Below the pieces are notes generated by a model. It did no database searches. It was not told the DNA's origin and saw only the letters and a program-made list of their open reading frames with translations. The translations under genes and the position numbers were made by a program. DNA of 64,000 nt from Ostreococcus lucimarinus CCE9901 (taxonomy: Eukaryota > Chlorophyta > Mamiellophyceae > Mamiellales > Bathycoccaceae): the NCBI RefSeq assembly GCF_000092065.1, contig NC_009355.1, forward strand, positions 248,001 to 312,000, given 5' to 3'. Shown here piece after piece: positions 47,253 to 57,188 of the stretch. Each line of letters opens with the position of its first letter. The first letter of the stretch is position 1.

Positions 47253-49043
47253 ATGGCGCGACGAATGACGACGACGCGCGCGGCGACGACGACGCGCGCG
47301 GCGACGACGACGGCGGCGCGACGGCGCGCGCGAACGGCGACGCGATGTCGCGCGAACCGCGACGACGCGCCGTCGGCGCGGACGACGCGGTTGCTCGAAG
47401 ACGTCGCGACGACGAACGCGACGGCGACGACGCGCGACGCGCGAGGCGCGGGCGCGCAGACGACGCTGGACGGATTGCGCGCGCTGGACGCGGCGTGGGC
47501 GAAGATGCGCCGCGGTGACGCGACGGCGACGGCGACGGCGACGGCGGCGTTCGCGAAGCGACGGGAAGGCGCGAGCGACGCGCGCGGGGAGACGTACGAC
47601 GTCGCGGTGGCGGGCGGGACGCTGGGGGTGCTCGTCGCGGCGGCGCTGCAGAGACGAGGCGCGAGGGTGGTGGTGGTCGAGCGAGGGGAGCTGAGAGGAC
47701 GCGAACAGGAGTGGAACGTGTCGAGGGAGGAGTTGGAGCGGTTGGTGCGCGTCGGTGCGATCACGACGGAGGACGCGGACGCGTGCACGCGCATCGAGTT
47801 TAATCCGATTCGGTGCGGGTTTCACGGCGGAGGGAACGGGAACGGGAACGCGGGCGATTTGGTGACGAGGGACATTTTGAACACCGGGGTGTCGCCCGCG
47901 GCGCTCGTCGAGGCGTGTCGGAAGAGATTCGAAGAGGCGGGCGGCGCGGTGCTGGAACGAGCGTCGCTGCGCGGCGTCGAAGTGTACGACGACTGCGCGG
48001 TTCTCGACGTGGACGGCGTGCCCGTGCGCGCGCGGCTGGTTTTAGATTGCATGGGGTTTCAATCGCCCATCGTGCGTCAAATCAGAGACGATAGAAAACC
48101 GGACGGCGTGTGCGTCGTCGTCGGAAGTTGCGCCGAGGCGGACGCGTTCGACAACTCGTCGGCGGATTTGATTCGCACCGTCACGGACATCGAGGAAGAC
48201 TATAGAGGACAATACTTTTGGGAGGCGTTTCCCGCGAGCACCGGGCCGCGAGATCGCACGACTTACATGTTCACGTACATGGACGCCGATGAAAGTCGCC
48301 CGAGCATCGCGTCGATGCTCGACGATTACTGGGACCTCATGCCTTTGTATCAAGGCTTGGATTCAATCGAAGACGCCAAGCTCAAACGCGTTTTATTCGG
48401 GTTGTTTCCGACGTACAGAGACTCGCCGCTGAAGACGGAGTTCGATCGCGTGCTCGCGATCGGCGATGCGAGCGGCATCCAATCTCCGTTGTCCTTTGGC
48501 GGCCTCGCCGCGATTTTGCGCCACATCTCGCGAATCACGGGCGCGTGCGAAGAGGCGTTGGACGCCGACTGCCTCGACCGCGAAGCCCTGAGAACGGTGA
48601 ACGCGTACCAGCCGGCGTTATCGGCCGCGTGGTTGTTCCAAAAATGCATGAGCGTCGAGGTCGGATCGCGCCCGAAACGCGACTTCATCAACCGACTCAT
48701 GCGAATCAACTTCAACGTGATGAGCCGCCTCGGAGAAGACGTCTTGCGCCCCTTTCTCCAAGACGTCGTCACTTTCAAAGGCTTGGGCAAAACCTTAGTC
48801 TCCATGACCCTGACAGAACCGTTATTCGTCCCCGAGATCCTCATGAACGCCGGCGTGGGTCCCATTTTAGATTGGTTCAAGCACTTCGCCGCGCTCGGCG
48901 CGTACGATTTCTTGGCTTCGCCAGCCGCCGCTCTGGCCGATACGGTCAAAGACTTCAGCGCGGTTTCTCCGCGCCGTCGTTTCATCATTCGTCGTCAGTG
49001 CGAAGCCATCATTTACGGTGCCGGTCGCGACGTCATCCCTTAA
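47253..49043 (+). CDS. CRUP: CruP, lycopene-cyclase-like FAD flavoprotein of the plastid
   Basis: 596 residues. A low-complexity Thr/Ala/Arg leader of about 110 residues acts as transit peptide. The FAD-binding motif reads VAVAGGTLGVLVAAALQRRG, followed by GREQEWNVSREEL, FNPIRCGF, VLDCMGFQSPIV, PDGVCVVVGSC, DRTTYMFTYMD and GDASGIQSPLSFGG, all matching plant CruP (Arabidopsis At2g32640). CruP is a paralogue of lycopene cyclases CruA/LCY; in plants it limits accumulation of beta-carotene-5,6-epoxide under oxygen stress. Confidence 0.9.
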   Translation: MARRMTTTRAATTTRAATTTAARRRARTATRCRANRDDAPSARTTRLLEDVATTNATATTRDARGAGAQTTLDGLRALDAAWAKMRRGDATATATATAAFAKRREGASDARGETYDVAVAGGTLGVLVAAALQRRGARVVVVERGELRGREQEWNVSREELERLVRVGAITTEDADACTRIEFNPIRCGFHGGGNGNGNAGDLVTRDILNTGVSPAALVEACRKRFEEAGGAVLERASLRGVEVYDDCAVLDVDGVPVRARLVLDCMGFQSPIVRQIRDDRKPDGVCVVVGSCAEADAFDNSSADLIRTVTDIEEDYRGQYFWEAFPASTGPRDRTTYMFTYMDADESRPSIASMLDDYWDLMPLYQGLDSIEDAKLKRVLFGLFPTYRDSPLKTEFDRVLAIGDASGIQSPLSFGGLAAILRHISRITGACEEALDADCLDREALRTVNAYQPALSAAWLFQKCMSVEVGSRPKRDFINRLMRINFNVMSRLGEDVLRPFLQDVVTFKGLGKTLVSMTLTEPLFVPEILMNAGVGPILDWFKHFAALGAYDFLASPAAALADTVKDFSAVSPRRRFIIRRQCEAIIYGAGRDVIP

Positions 49044-49158
49044 TTCGACTCGACTCGACCGTTCTCGTAGTCGTAGCGCTGTAAAACACGCGAGCCCGCG
49101 CGAGGCGTTTCCCGCAGCCAGCCCGCGCGGACGTCATTCGCGCGCACGCGGGATCACC

Positions 49159-52100
49159 ATGGGCGTCTACGACGACGACGACGCCATGCGCGTCGACTCC
49201 AGAGAAGACGACGAGGAAGAAGAGATCGGACAGGTGCGTTTGAACGCCCGCGCGCGACGCGCGAGCGCGCGAAGGCGACGCGAAGGCGCCGAGATCACCG
49301 AACGACGCCCGCGATCGACGCCGCATTCGTCGCGAATGCGTCGTCTTTCGCGACGCTCGCGCGGATTCGAGCGCGCGCGGACGGTCGCGTGGACGCGACG
49401 TCGCATCCGTGGTCGCGCGCGGTGACGAAACGCGCGCGGAGGAGGCGCGCGAGGACGAAGATCGCGGAAAAAGATCAGAGACTGACCGAATCTCACTCGT
49501 TTTCGGAGCGCGCAGGAAGACGCGTGGGTCGTCATCAGTTCCTTCTTCGAGGAGAAGGGTTTGGTGCGCCAACAACTCGACTCTTTCAATGAGTTCATCC
49601 AGCACACGATGCAAGAGATTGTCGGTGCGTGCGATCGAGCGAGACGCACGACGCGACGCGCGGGTAAAACGCGGGGTTTAGGGTAACGTATAAGATCGCG
49701 GAAACGAGAGACTGACGTGCTTTGGATTCGTTCGACGACGCAGATGAGATGCGGGAGATTGAGTTGACGCCAGAACATCAACACATGCCCGGACAGGATA
49801 TCGATTCGATGGAGAAGAAGACGTACAAGATTAGCTTTAACCAGATTTACCTCAGCAAGCCGATGGTGACCGAGGCGGATGGATACACCACAACGCTGTT
49901 CCCAAAGGAAGCGAGATTGCGTAATCTCACGTATTCGGCGCCGTTGTACGTCGATATGGTGAAGGAAGTCACGACGGTGCAACCGGACGGGGAAACGACG
50001 GTGGAGAAGGAGATTTTGAACAAAAACTTCATCGGCAAGGTTCCGATTATGCTGCGCTCTGATTACTGTTCGCTTCACGGACACACGGACAAGGAGTTGA
50101 CCGAGCTCGGGGAGTGCCCGTACGATGAGGGTGGTTATTTCGTCATCAACGGTAGCGAGAAGGTGCTCATCGCGCAGGAGCGTATGAGTACAAACCACGT
50201 GTACGTGTTCGAGAAGAAGCAACCGAGCAAGTTTATGTGGCAGGCTGAGTGCCGCAGTCAACCGGAGCGCGGGTCTCGCGGCGCGAGCTCGTGCGTGATG
50301 CGACAACTTCACGCCCCGGGGACTAAGGACGCGCCTGGTCCGATTCGATGTACGCTACCGTACATTCGAACGGATATTCCCATCTTCGTCGTGTTCCGCG
50401 CTCTCGGCTTCGTCGCAGACAAGGATATCTTGGAGCACATCGTGTACGATCTCGCGGACAATGAAATGATGGAGATGTTGAGGCCGTCTATCGAAGAGGC
50501 TTTCGTGATCCAATCGCAAGAAGTGGCGCTCGATTTCATCGGTAAGCGTGGATCCGCCGTCGGCGTTTCTCGCGAGAAGCGGATCAAGTACGCAAAGGAG
50601 ATTTTGCAAAAAGAGCTACTTCCCCACGTCGGCGTGCGTGAGGATTGCGAAACGAAGAAGGCGTACTTTTTGGGTTACATGATTCACCGTTTGTTGCTGT
50701 GCTCTCTCGGACGCCGTCCGGAAGACGATCGTGATCACTACGGCAATAAGCGTTTGGATCTCGGCGGTCCGTTGTTGGCACAATTGTTCCGACAATTGTT
50801 CCGCAAACTTACCAAGGACGTGCGTCTGTACTGCCAACGCTGCATTGACAGCGGCAAGGAAATTCAGCTCCAGCTCGCGATCAAGGCGAAAACGATCACT
50901 CAGGGCTTGAAGTATTCCCTCGCCACCGGTAACTGGGGATCGCAAGGAGCTGCAGATATTCGGGCAGGTGTCAGCCAAGTGCTAAACCGCCTTTCGTATT
51001 CGTCCACCTTGTCGCATCTTCGTCGCATCAACTCTCCGATCGGTCGTGAGGGTAAATTGGCCAAGCCTCGTCAGCTGCACAACTCATTGTGGGGTATGAT
51101 TTGTCCCGCGGAGACTCCCGAAGGCCAAGCTGTCGGTTTGGTGAAGAACCTCGCGCTCATGGCTCTCGTTTCCGTCGGTTCTCCCTCGGAGCCGATCTTG
51201 GAGTTCTTGGACGAGTGGACCATGGAAAACTTGGAAGAAATCTCTCCGTCGTTGATTGCTGAGTCGACGAAGATTTTCCTGAACGGCGTGTGGGTTGGCG
51301 TGCATCGGAACCCGGCGGATTTGGTCAGAACGCTGCGCAAGCTTCGCCGTCAGTGTGACATCGATTCTTCAGTGAGTGTCGTGCACGACATTCGGTTGAA
51401 AGAGCTTCGATTGTACACCGATTACGGTAGATGTACGCGTCCGCTCTTCATCGTCGAGGACGATCAAAAACTCAAGATCAAAAAGCAACACATCGAATTG
51501 TTGACGGAGAAGGACGTCACAGGGTACACCTGGAACGAACTCGTCACGTCGGGTTTTATCGAGTACGTCGACACTGAAGAAGAGGAAACGACCATGATTT
51601 CCATGACCATCGATGATCTTGTTGCCGGTCGCCACGCGGTCGAGCAAAACACCGGCGTTGCGATCAACTACACGCACTGCGAGATTCACCCGTCGATGAT
51701 TCTTGGCATCTGTGCCTCCATTATTCCCTTCCCCGACCACAACCAGTCGCCGCGTAACACTTATCAAAGTGCGATGGGTAAGCAAGCGATGGGGATGTAC
51801 GTGACGAACTACCAAATCCGCATGGATACCCTCGGTTACGTCATGTTTTACCCGCAAAAGCCACTTGTCACGACGCGCGCCATGGAATACTTGCACTTCC
51901 GCGAGCTTCCCGCTGGTTGCAACGCCGTTGTCGCCATCATGTGCTACACCGGTTACAACCAAGAAGATTCCGTGCTCATGAACCAAAGCGCCATCGATCG
52001 CGGCTTGTTCCGTTCTCTCTACTACAGATCGTTCAAAGACGAGGAGAAGAAGCAAGGCAGCTTGAGCCGAGAAGAGTTCGAGAGACCAGACAGAGACACG

Positions 52101-53111
52101 TGCTTGGGTATGCGTCACGGCACTTACGACAAACTCGATGACGATGGTTTGATTTGCCCGGGTACGCGCGTGAGTGGTGATGATATCATCATCGGTAAGA
52201 CGGCGCCGCTTCCCGAAGATGACACCGCCGTGCTGTCCAAGCGCTTCTCGAAGAAGGATTGCTCCACGGGCATGAAGCACGCGGAGACTGGCATCATCGA
52301 TCAAGTGCTGCTCACGACGAACGATCAAGGTTTACGTTTCGTCAAGCTTCGCGTCCGCTCGATGAGAACGCCGCAGGTTGGCGACAAGTTTTCTTCGCGT
52401 CACGGGCAGAAGGGTACCGTCGGCATGACGTACACGCAAGAAGACATGCCGTTCACGTGCGAGGGTATCACGCCCGATATCATCGTGAACCCTCACGCTA
52501 TTCCTTCGCGGATGACAATCGGTCAGCTCGTGGAGTGTATCATGGGCAAGGTTGCGGCGTGCATGGGCAAGGAAGGGGACGCTACGCCATTCACCCCGGT
52601 TACTGCAGAAGACATCTCTTCGATGCTGCACAAGTGTGGCTACCAAAAGCGTGGTAACGAAGTCATGTACAACGGTCACACGGGGCGCATGCTGGACGCG
52701 CAAATCTTCATCGGTCCGACGTATTACCAGCGCTTGAAGCACATGGTAGACGATAAGATTCACTCGCGCGGGCGCGGGCCGGTGCAAATCTTGACTCGTC
52801 AACCGATGGAGGGCCGCTCGAGAGATGGTGGTCTTCGTTTCGGGGAAATGGAACGAGATTGCATCATGAGTCATGGTGCTGCCTCTTTCCTCAAGGAACG
52901 ATTGATGGATCAATCCGACGCTTACAGAATCCACGTTTGCCAAAAGTGCGGGTTGATTGCCGTGGCCAACTTGAAGAACCAAACGTTTGAGTGCTGCAAG
53001 AACCCGAGCGAACGTACGTCGGTCGTCCAAGTCATGGTTCCGTACGCTTGCAAACTTCTGTTCCAAGAGCTCATGAGTATGGCGATCGCCCCGAGACTCA
53101 TCACCGGTTAA
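49159..53111 (+). CDS. RPB2: RNA polymerase II second-largest subunit, three exons
   Basis: Exons 49159-49233, 49516-49624 and 49744-53111 give 1183 residues, normal for RPB2. Introns (282 and 119 bp) have GTGCGT donors and ACTGAC boxes. Exon 2 encodes [24 protein letters not shown]-type sequence, the conserved RPB2 N-terminus. Core motifs: [32 protein letters not shown] and [12 protein letters not shown], plus a C-terminal anchor ending AIAPRLITG. The C-terminal zinc site reads CQKC...FECCKN instead of the usual CxxC...CxxC. Confidence 0.97.
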
Positions 53112-53174
53112 CGCCGGAATATTAGAAAAACGCAAAAAAAAAATTGTTAGAAATCACGAACCGTTAGCCTTCAA

Positions 53175-53801
53175 CTACAACACTCTCGCCGCCTCTAAGT
53201 TCAGCGCGCACACACCACGCATGAACGCCCGCCGAACTTCCGACTCCGAATCATTGCGATCGCCGCTCGCGTTCGCACAAACGGCCGCAGGGTGTCGCTT
53301 TCGCGGCGCGAGTTTGGCCACGGCGTCGTCGCACCGTTCGCGGTAGAACGTCGTCTCGCGAGTCAACGTCTCTTCGCGCTTTGAAACTTTCACACGAGAT
53401 GCTCGCCGCAAAGCGCGCCACGCATCGAGCACCGATCGTTTCGTGCGTAAACGTGCTTCGCGCGCTCGCGCGCGTTCTTCTCGTCCCACGTGAACCGCTT
53501 CGCGCCATCGCCGAAGCAGTCTGCGCGCCTCGTCGCGTCGCGCGCGCCGGGCCAACGCCTCCGCGCACCGCGTCGTCTGCATCCTCGCCCGCGCGCACCA
53601 CGCTCGCCACCGCGTCGTCTCTTCATTCGCCGTCCGCAAGCTCTCGTCCCCCTGCGCGTCCCGCCGTCGCGCGTTCGTCTCCACCGCTCGCGCGCACTCG
53701 CGCACCGCCACCGCCAGCGCGCGCTCGAGCTCGCGAAACGTCGTCAGCAATCCCGCGTCGTTCGTCGCGCGCTCGTCCTTCCGCCGTCGACTCGACTCCA
53801 T
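53175..53801 (-). CDS. Small helical protein with SFI1/POC5-like repeats
   Basis: 208 residues from MESSRRRKD. Almost entirely helical and Arg-rich. Two spaced motifs, LLRRWREAVHVGREERAR and SVLDAWRALRRASRVK, have the hydrophobic-x-x-W pattern of centrin-binding SFI1/POC5 repeats, and the C-terminus RAFMRGVCALNLEAARVL resembles a conserved centriolar-protein ending that I recall only loosely. A link to a spindle pole or centrin fibre is a hypothesis. Head-to-head with TrmA, 146 bp apart. Confidence 0.5.
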   Translation of the reverse strand: MESSRRRKDERATNDAGLLTTFRELERALAVAVRECARAVETNARRRDAQGDESLRTANEETTRWRAWCARARMQTTRCAEALARRARRDEARRLLRRWREAVHVGREERARAREARLRTKRSVLDAWRALRRASRVKVSKREETLTRETTFYRERCDDAVAKLAPRKRHPAAVCANASGDRNDSESEVRRAFMRGVCALNLEAARVL

Positions 53802-53947
53802 CGCGCGCGGCGCCCGGACCGTTCGTCGGACCGCGGACCGTTCGGTCGTCGGATCGCTCGCGCCGTTCGCGCGCGACAGAGCGCCGCCGTCGCGCGTCGG
53901 TCAATGCCGACGCGTCGTTTCGTCTCCCGCCATTGACCGCCGCCGCG

Positions 53948-55090
53948 ATGGCGGCCTCGAGTCCGAGCTATCACGGCTCGCGCGCGCTCGACGCCGACGC
54001 GTACGAGCGCCAGCTCGAGGAGAAGGTTGCCGAAATCGCGCGCGCGTTCGCGCCGTTCGTCGACGCGTCGCGCGCGCGCGTCGCGCGCTCGGAAATCGTC
54101 GAGTTCCGCTCGAGGGTACGGTTTCAAGTCGTTCGCGACGTTGACGGCGCGTCGCGCTACGCGATGTGGGACAGAGGCGCGCCGACGGTGATGGTGGATG
54201 ATTTTCCCATGGCGCGACGGGCGATCCGAGACGTGATGGGGCGATTGCTGCGCGAGGCGAGCGCGGTGGCGGCGCTGCGGGACGGGCTCGAGGCGACGCA
54301 CTTTTTGTGCGGCGTCGCCGAAGGCAAGGTGTTGGCGACGCTCGTGTACTCGACACCGATCAACGTCGACGCGTGGACGCTCGCGGCGCGTCGTTTACTC
54401 GCGACGAAGTTCGACGACGTGTCGCTCGAACTCATGGGACGATGCAAGGGCGTCGTCGCGAAGACGGGGGATGATTTCGTGTGGGAAGAGTACGAGCTCG
54501 GCGACGGTTCGGTGTTGACTTACAAACACACCGAGGGCGCTTTTTCGAATCCTAATCGAACGATCACGATCGCCACGATGGAGTTCTTGCGCGATGCGGC
54601 GAAGAAGAAGTTCTCGAGGCGAAAGATGCTACTAGAGCTGTATTGCGGCAACGCGAATCATACGTGCGCGCTCGCGAATTTGTACGAGCGCGTTGTCGCG
54701 GTTGAAGTAAACCCCGTTTTAGTCGATGCCGCGCGAGAGAGTCTGGACATGAACTCGGTGTCGAACGTCGATATAATTTTGAGTCCGAGCGAGAGCGTCG
54801 CCAAAAGTTTGCTGCGCGGAAAGTTCAAAGACGCAGCCGGCGCTACGATTCGCGTCGAAGACTTTGACGCCGTCCTCGTCGATCCACCTCGAGCGGGTCT
54901 CGACGCCGACACGTTGGCGCTCGTGTCCCAGATCGATCACGTGCTGTACGTGTCGTGTGGACCTGAAAACTTGCTCGCCAACATCAGGGATGGACTGGAC
55001 GCAACACACGCGGTCGACGATTTCATAGTATTGGATCATTTCCCGTGGACGCGACACATCGAAGTCGCCGTATCCATGCGCAAGCGTTAG
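53948..55090 (+). CDS. trmA: tRNA (uracil-54-C5)-methyltransferase, bacterial TrmA type
   Basis: 380 residues from MAASSPSYHG. It aligns over its whole length with bacterial TrmA: SPxxxYR-like EIVEFRSRVRF, IGRAxK-like LMGRCKGVV, the SAM-binding LLELYCGNANHTCALA, DPPRAGLD, the catalytic cysteine in LYVSCGPENL, and the C-terminal DHFPWTRHIEV. There is no TRAM domain or other extension as in RlmC/D or eukaryotic TRM2. It makes ribothymidine-54 in tRNA. The upstream open frame to 53381 is antisense to the neighbour and not used. The last 36 nt lie in a tandem repeat. Confidence 0.9.
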   Translation: MAASSPSYHGSRALDADAYERQLEEKVAEIARAFAPFVDASRARVARSEIVEFRSRVRFQVVRDVDGASRYAMWDRGAPTVMVDDFPMARRAIRDVMGRLLREASAVAALRDGLEATHFLCGVAEGKVLATLVYSTPINVDAWTLAARRLLATKFDDVSLELMGRCKGVVAKTGDDFVWEEYELGDGSVLTYKHTEGAFSNPNRTITIATMEFLRDAAKKKFSRRKMLLELYCGNANHTCALANLYERVVAVEVNPVLVDAARESLDMNSVSNVDIILSPSESVAKSLLRGKFKDAAGATIRVEDFDAVLVDPPRAGLDADTLALVSQIDHVLYVSCGPENLLANIRDGLDATHAVDDFIVLDHFPWTRHIEVAVSMRKR

Positions 55091-55252
55091 GTAGTTTAGA
55101 GAAATCCAATGTAGGTAGAACGGTAGTACAACATAAGCAATTCTTTTAGTAGTCACATCGAAGTCGCCGTATCCATGCGCAAGCGTTAGGTAGTTTAGAG
55201 AAATCCAATGTAGGTAGAACGGTAGTACAACATAAGCAATTCTTTTAGTAGT
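55055..55252. repeat. Perfect 99-bp tandem duplication across the trmA stop codon
   Basis: Unit 55055-55153 is repeated exactly at 55154-55252. Each copy contains the last 36 nt of the trmA reading frame including the TAG stop, followed by 63 nt of A/T-richer 3' flank. The first copy keeps the gene intact. The lack of any mismatch suggests a very recent event or an assembly artefact. Confidence 0.95.
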
Positions 55253-55262
55253 CTAGTTAGGG

Positions 55263-57089
55263 TCATCCCTGGTCCATATCGCCGAGCGCGGCGCCAGACT
55301 CGCTCGCGTAAGCGTTCGATTTGTGCTTTGGCTGAAATGCGAATCCTTCAGGCGGCGGGCCGAGGAGCATTGTGGAGATCTTCACCCAATCGCTACTCGC
55401 CTCGCTCGCCATGAGTGTCTCCAAATCGTCCCGTCCAACAAACGCCGGTGGGCGCTGTGTCATCGCGGCAGCGCCGTAACTGTGATCCAACAACCCGATG
55501 GGGGTGTAGCGATACGTAAACGACATCCACTCGAGCAAATATTTGCGCGTCGACTCCACGCCTCGCGTGTCGCTTCCCCAGTGTTCGAGCCCGAAAGAGG
55601 CGAATGATTTCAAAATATCGAATCGCTCACGCGACGAAATGTCCCAGTCGCGACGCTCTTTGATTTCGGTGAACAGCCACGGCTTGATGAGCGCGCCGCG
55701 AGCGAGCATGCACGTGTCCACGGAGTGTTCCTCCAGATGGGTGTAGTAATCCTTTTGCATGTATACATCGCCGTTACCTATCAAAGGTACCGAGCTCGAC
55801 TCTTTTGTTAATTTGGTGTACTCCCAATCCGCCACGCTCCGGTATCGCTGCGCGCGCGTGCGTCCGTGAAGCGTCATCGCCGCCGCGCCCCATTCGGCGA
55901 CTTTCGGCGCAAACGTGTGCGCGACTCGACTTTTATCGGTGTACGCCATGCGCGTTTTGAACGTTAGCGAACACTTGCCAAGCGCCGCGCTGGCAGCACG
56001 AATGACTGTTTCCATCTTCTTGGGTTTCTCGAGCATCATCGACCCGTATCCTTTCTGGCACACGGAGTCGATCGGGCACCCCATGTTGATGTCTATAAAG
56101 TCGACGTCTATCGTGTCTTCGAGTAATTGGCAGCACCTGGTGACTGAGTCTGGGTAACCACCACATATCTGCACCCCAAAAATGTCTTCGCTCTTATGAC
56201 GACGAAGAAGCGCCCACTCACTCGGGAGTCCTTGCAGTAAACTCGTACACAACGCCATCTCACCGCACGTGATGTCGGCGCCAAGCGTCTTGCAAACGCG
56301 ACGAAACGGTAAATTTCCGACCGTCGTCAAAGGAGCTAGGTACAGCTTGTCTTTGAAGTCGATTGTTCTCTTCTCTTCGACGCGCGCTTTCGTAAACGCA
56401 CCCGTATCCGTACGGTTTTCTTCGTCGACTTTTGCGCGTTTCGCCGCGCTCTCCTCGCCCGCTTTCGTCTGCTCATCCTTTTTCGTCTCCATCGCCCTCA
56501 ACACTTCCTTCACGATCGTATCCGCCCTAGAAAAATCATACTTCTTCTTGCGTAACCGCACCATCACGTCCTTGTCCACGAAATTCATCTCCTTCTCCAC
56601 CGTCTTCGGCGGCTCGAGCGTCGTCGTCGACTCGGCAACCGTCGCGCCGTCCCGACCCTCCCCCGTCGCGTGCGTTCCGTAATATCGACAACGCACCCCG
56701 TACGGGCACCCGCCCTCTTTATTCACGAACGTGCACGTCCCCGGCAAATCGGGAGGTTTCGTCTTCAAAAACGCGTCGACGTCGTGCGAATATTTACACG
56801 CGTCGCCAAAGGCGCACTTTCCCTCGCGCGTCAACTGATTGCACAGCCCGCGCTCGCGCGGCTTATCCGCGCGCGACTTTTCGGCGAACTTGGCGCGTTT
56901 GTTGAACGCGCCGAACGTGCCGCCGCCCGAGATCGGCGCGGCGTCGCCGGCGTCGGCGTGGGTCGCCGCATCGAGCGGCGGCGGTGGTCTGGGCTCGACG
57001 AGAAACTCGCGCTTGACGACGACGGTACCGCTCGCGAAGAGCTCCGCGGACGTGGGCGGAGTCCACGGCGCGCCGACGTCGCTCGACAT
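55263..57089 (-). CDS. DUS3: tRNA-dihydrouridine synthase 3 with two CCCH zinc fingers
   Basis: 608 residues. N-terminal CCCH fingers CNQLTREGKCAFGDACKYSH (C-x8-C-x5-C-x3-H) and CTFVNKEGGCPYGVRC...H bind RNA. The FMN-dependent Dus barrel follows: LAPLTTVGNLPFRRV, INMGCPIDSVCQKGYG (with the catalytic Cys in this loop), TLHGRTRAQRY and GNGDVY. DUS3 reduces U47 in tRNA variable loops and some mRNA sites. Convergent with trmA, another tRNA-modification gene. Confidence 0.94.
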   Translation of the reverse strand: MSSDVGAPWTPPTSAELFASGTVVVKREFLVEPRPPPPLDAATHADAGDAAPISGGGTFGAFNKRAKFAEKSRADKPRERGLCNQLTREGKCAFGDACKYSHDVDAFLKTKPPDLPGTCTFVNKEGGCPYGVRCRYYGTHATGEGRDGATVAESTTTLEPPKTVEKEMNFVDKDVMVRLRKKKYDFSRADTIVKEVLRAMETKKDEQTKAGEESAAKRAKVDEENRTDTGAFTKARVEEKRTIDFKDKLYLAPLTTVGNLPFRRVCKTLGADITCGEMALCTSLLQGLPSEWALLRRHKSEDIFGVQICGGYPDSVTRCCQLLEDTIDVDFIDINMGCPIDSVCQKGYGSMMLEKPKKMETVIRAASAALGKCSLTFKTRMAYTDKSRVAHTFAPKVAEWGAAAMTLHGRTRAQRYRSVADWEYTKLTKESSSVPLIGNGDVYMQKDYYTHLEEHSVDTCMLARGALIKPWLFTEIKERRDWDISSRERFDILKSFASFGLEHWGSDTRGVESTRKYLLEWMSFTYRYTPIGLLDHSYGAAAMTQRPPAFVGRDDLETLMASEASSDWVKISTMLLGPPPEGFAFQPKHKSNAYASESGAALGDMDQG

Positions 57090-57188
57090 GCGCGCGGAGA
57101 AGCGCCGCGGCGGCGCGCGCGGCGCTGTGTGTCGTAACCGACTCTCTACACCTAATCGCTACAAAGACGCCGCGCTAACCGCGCCAAT

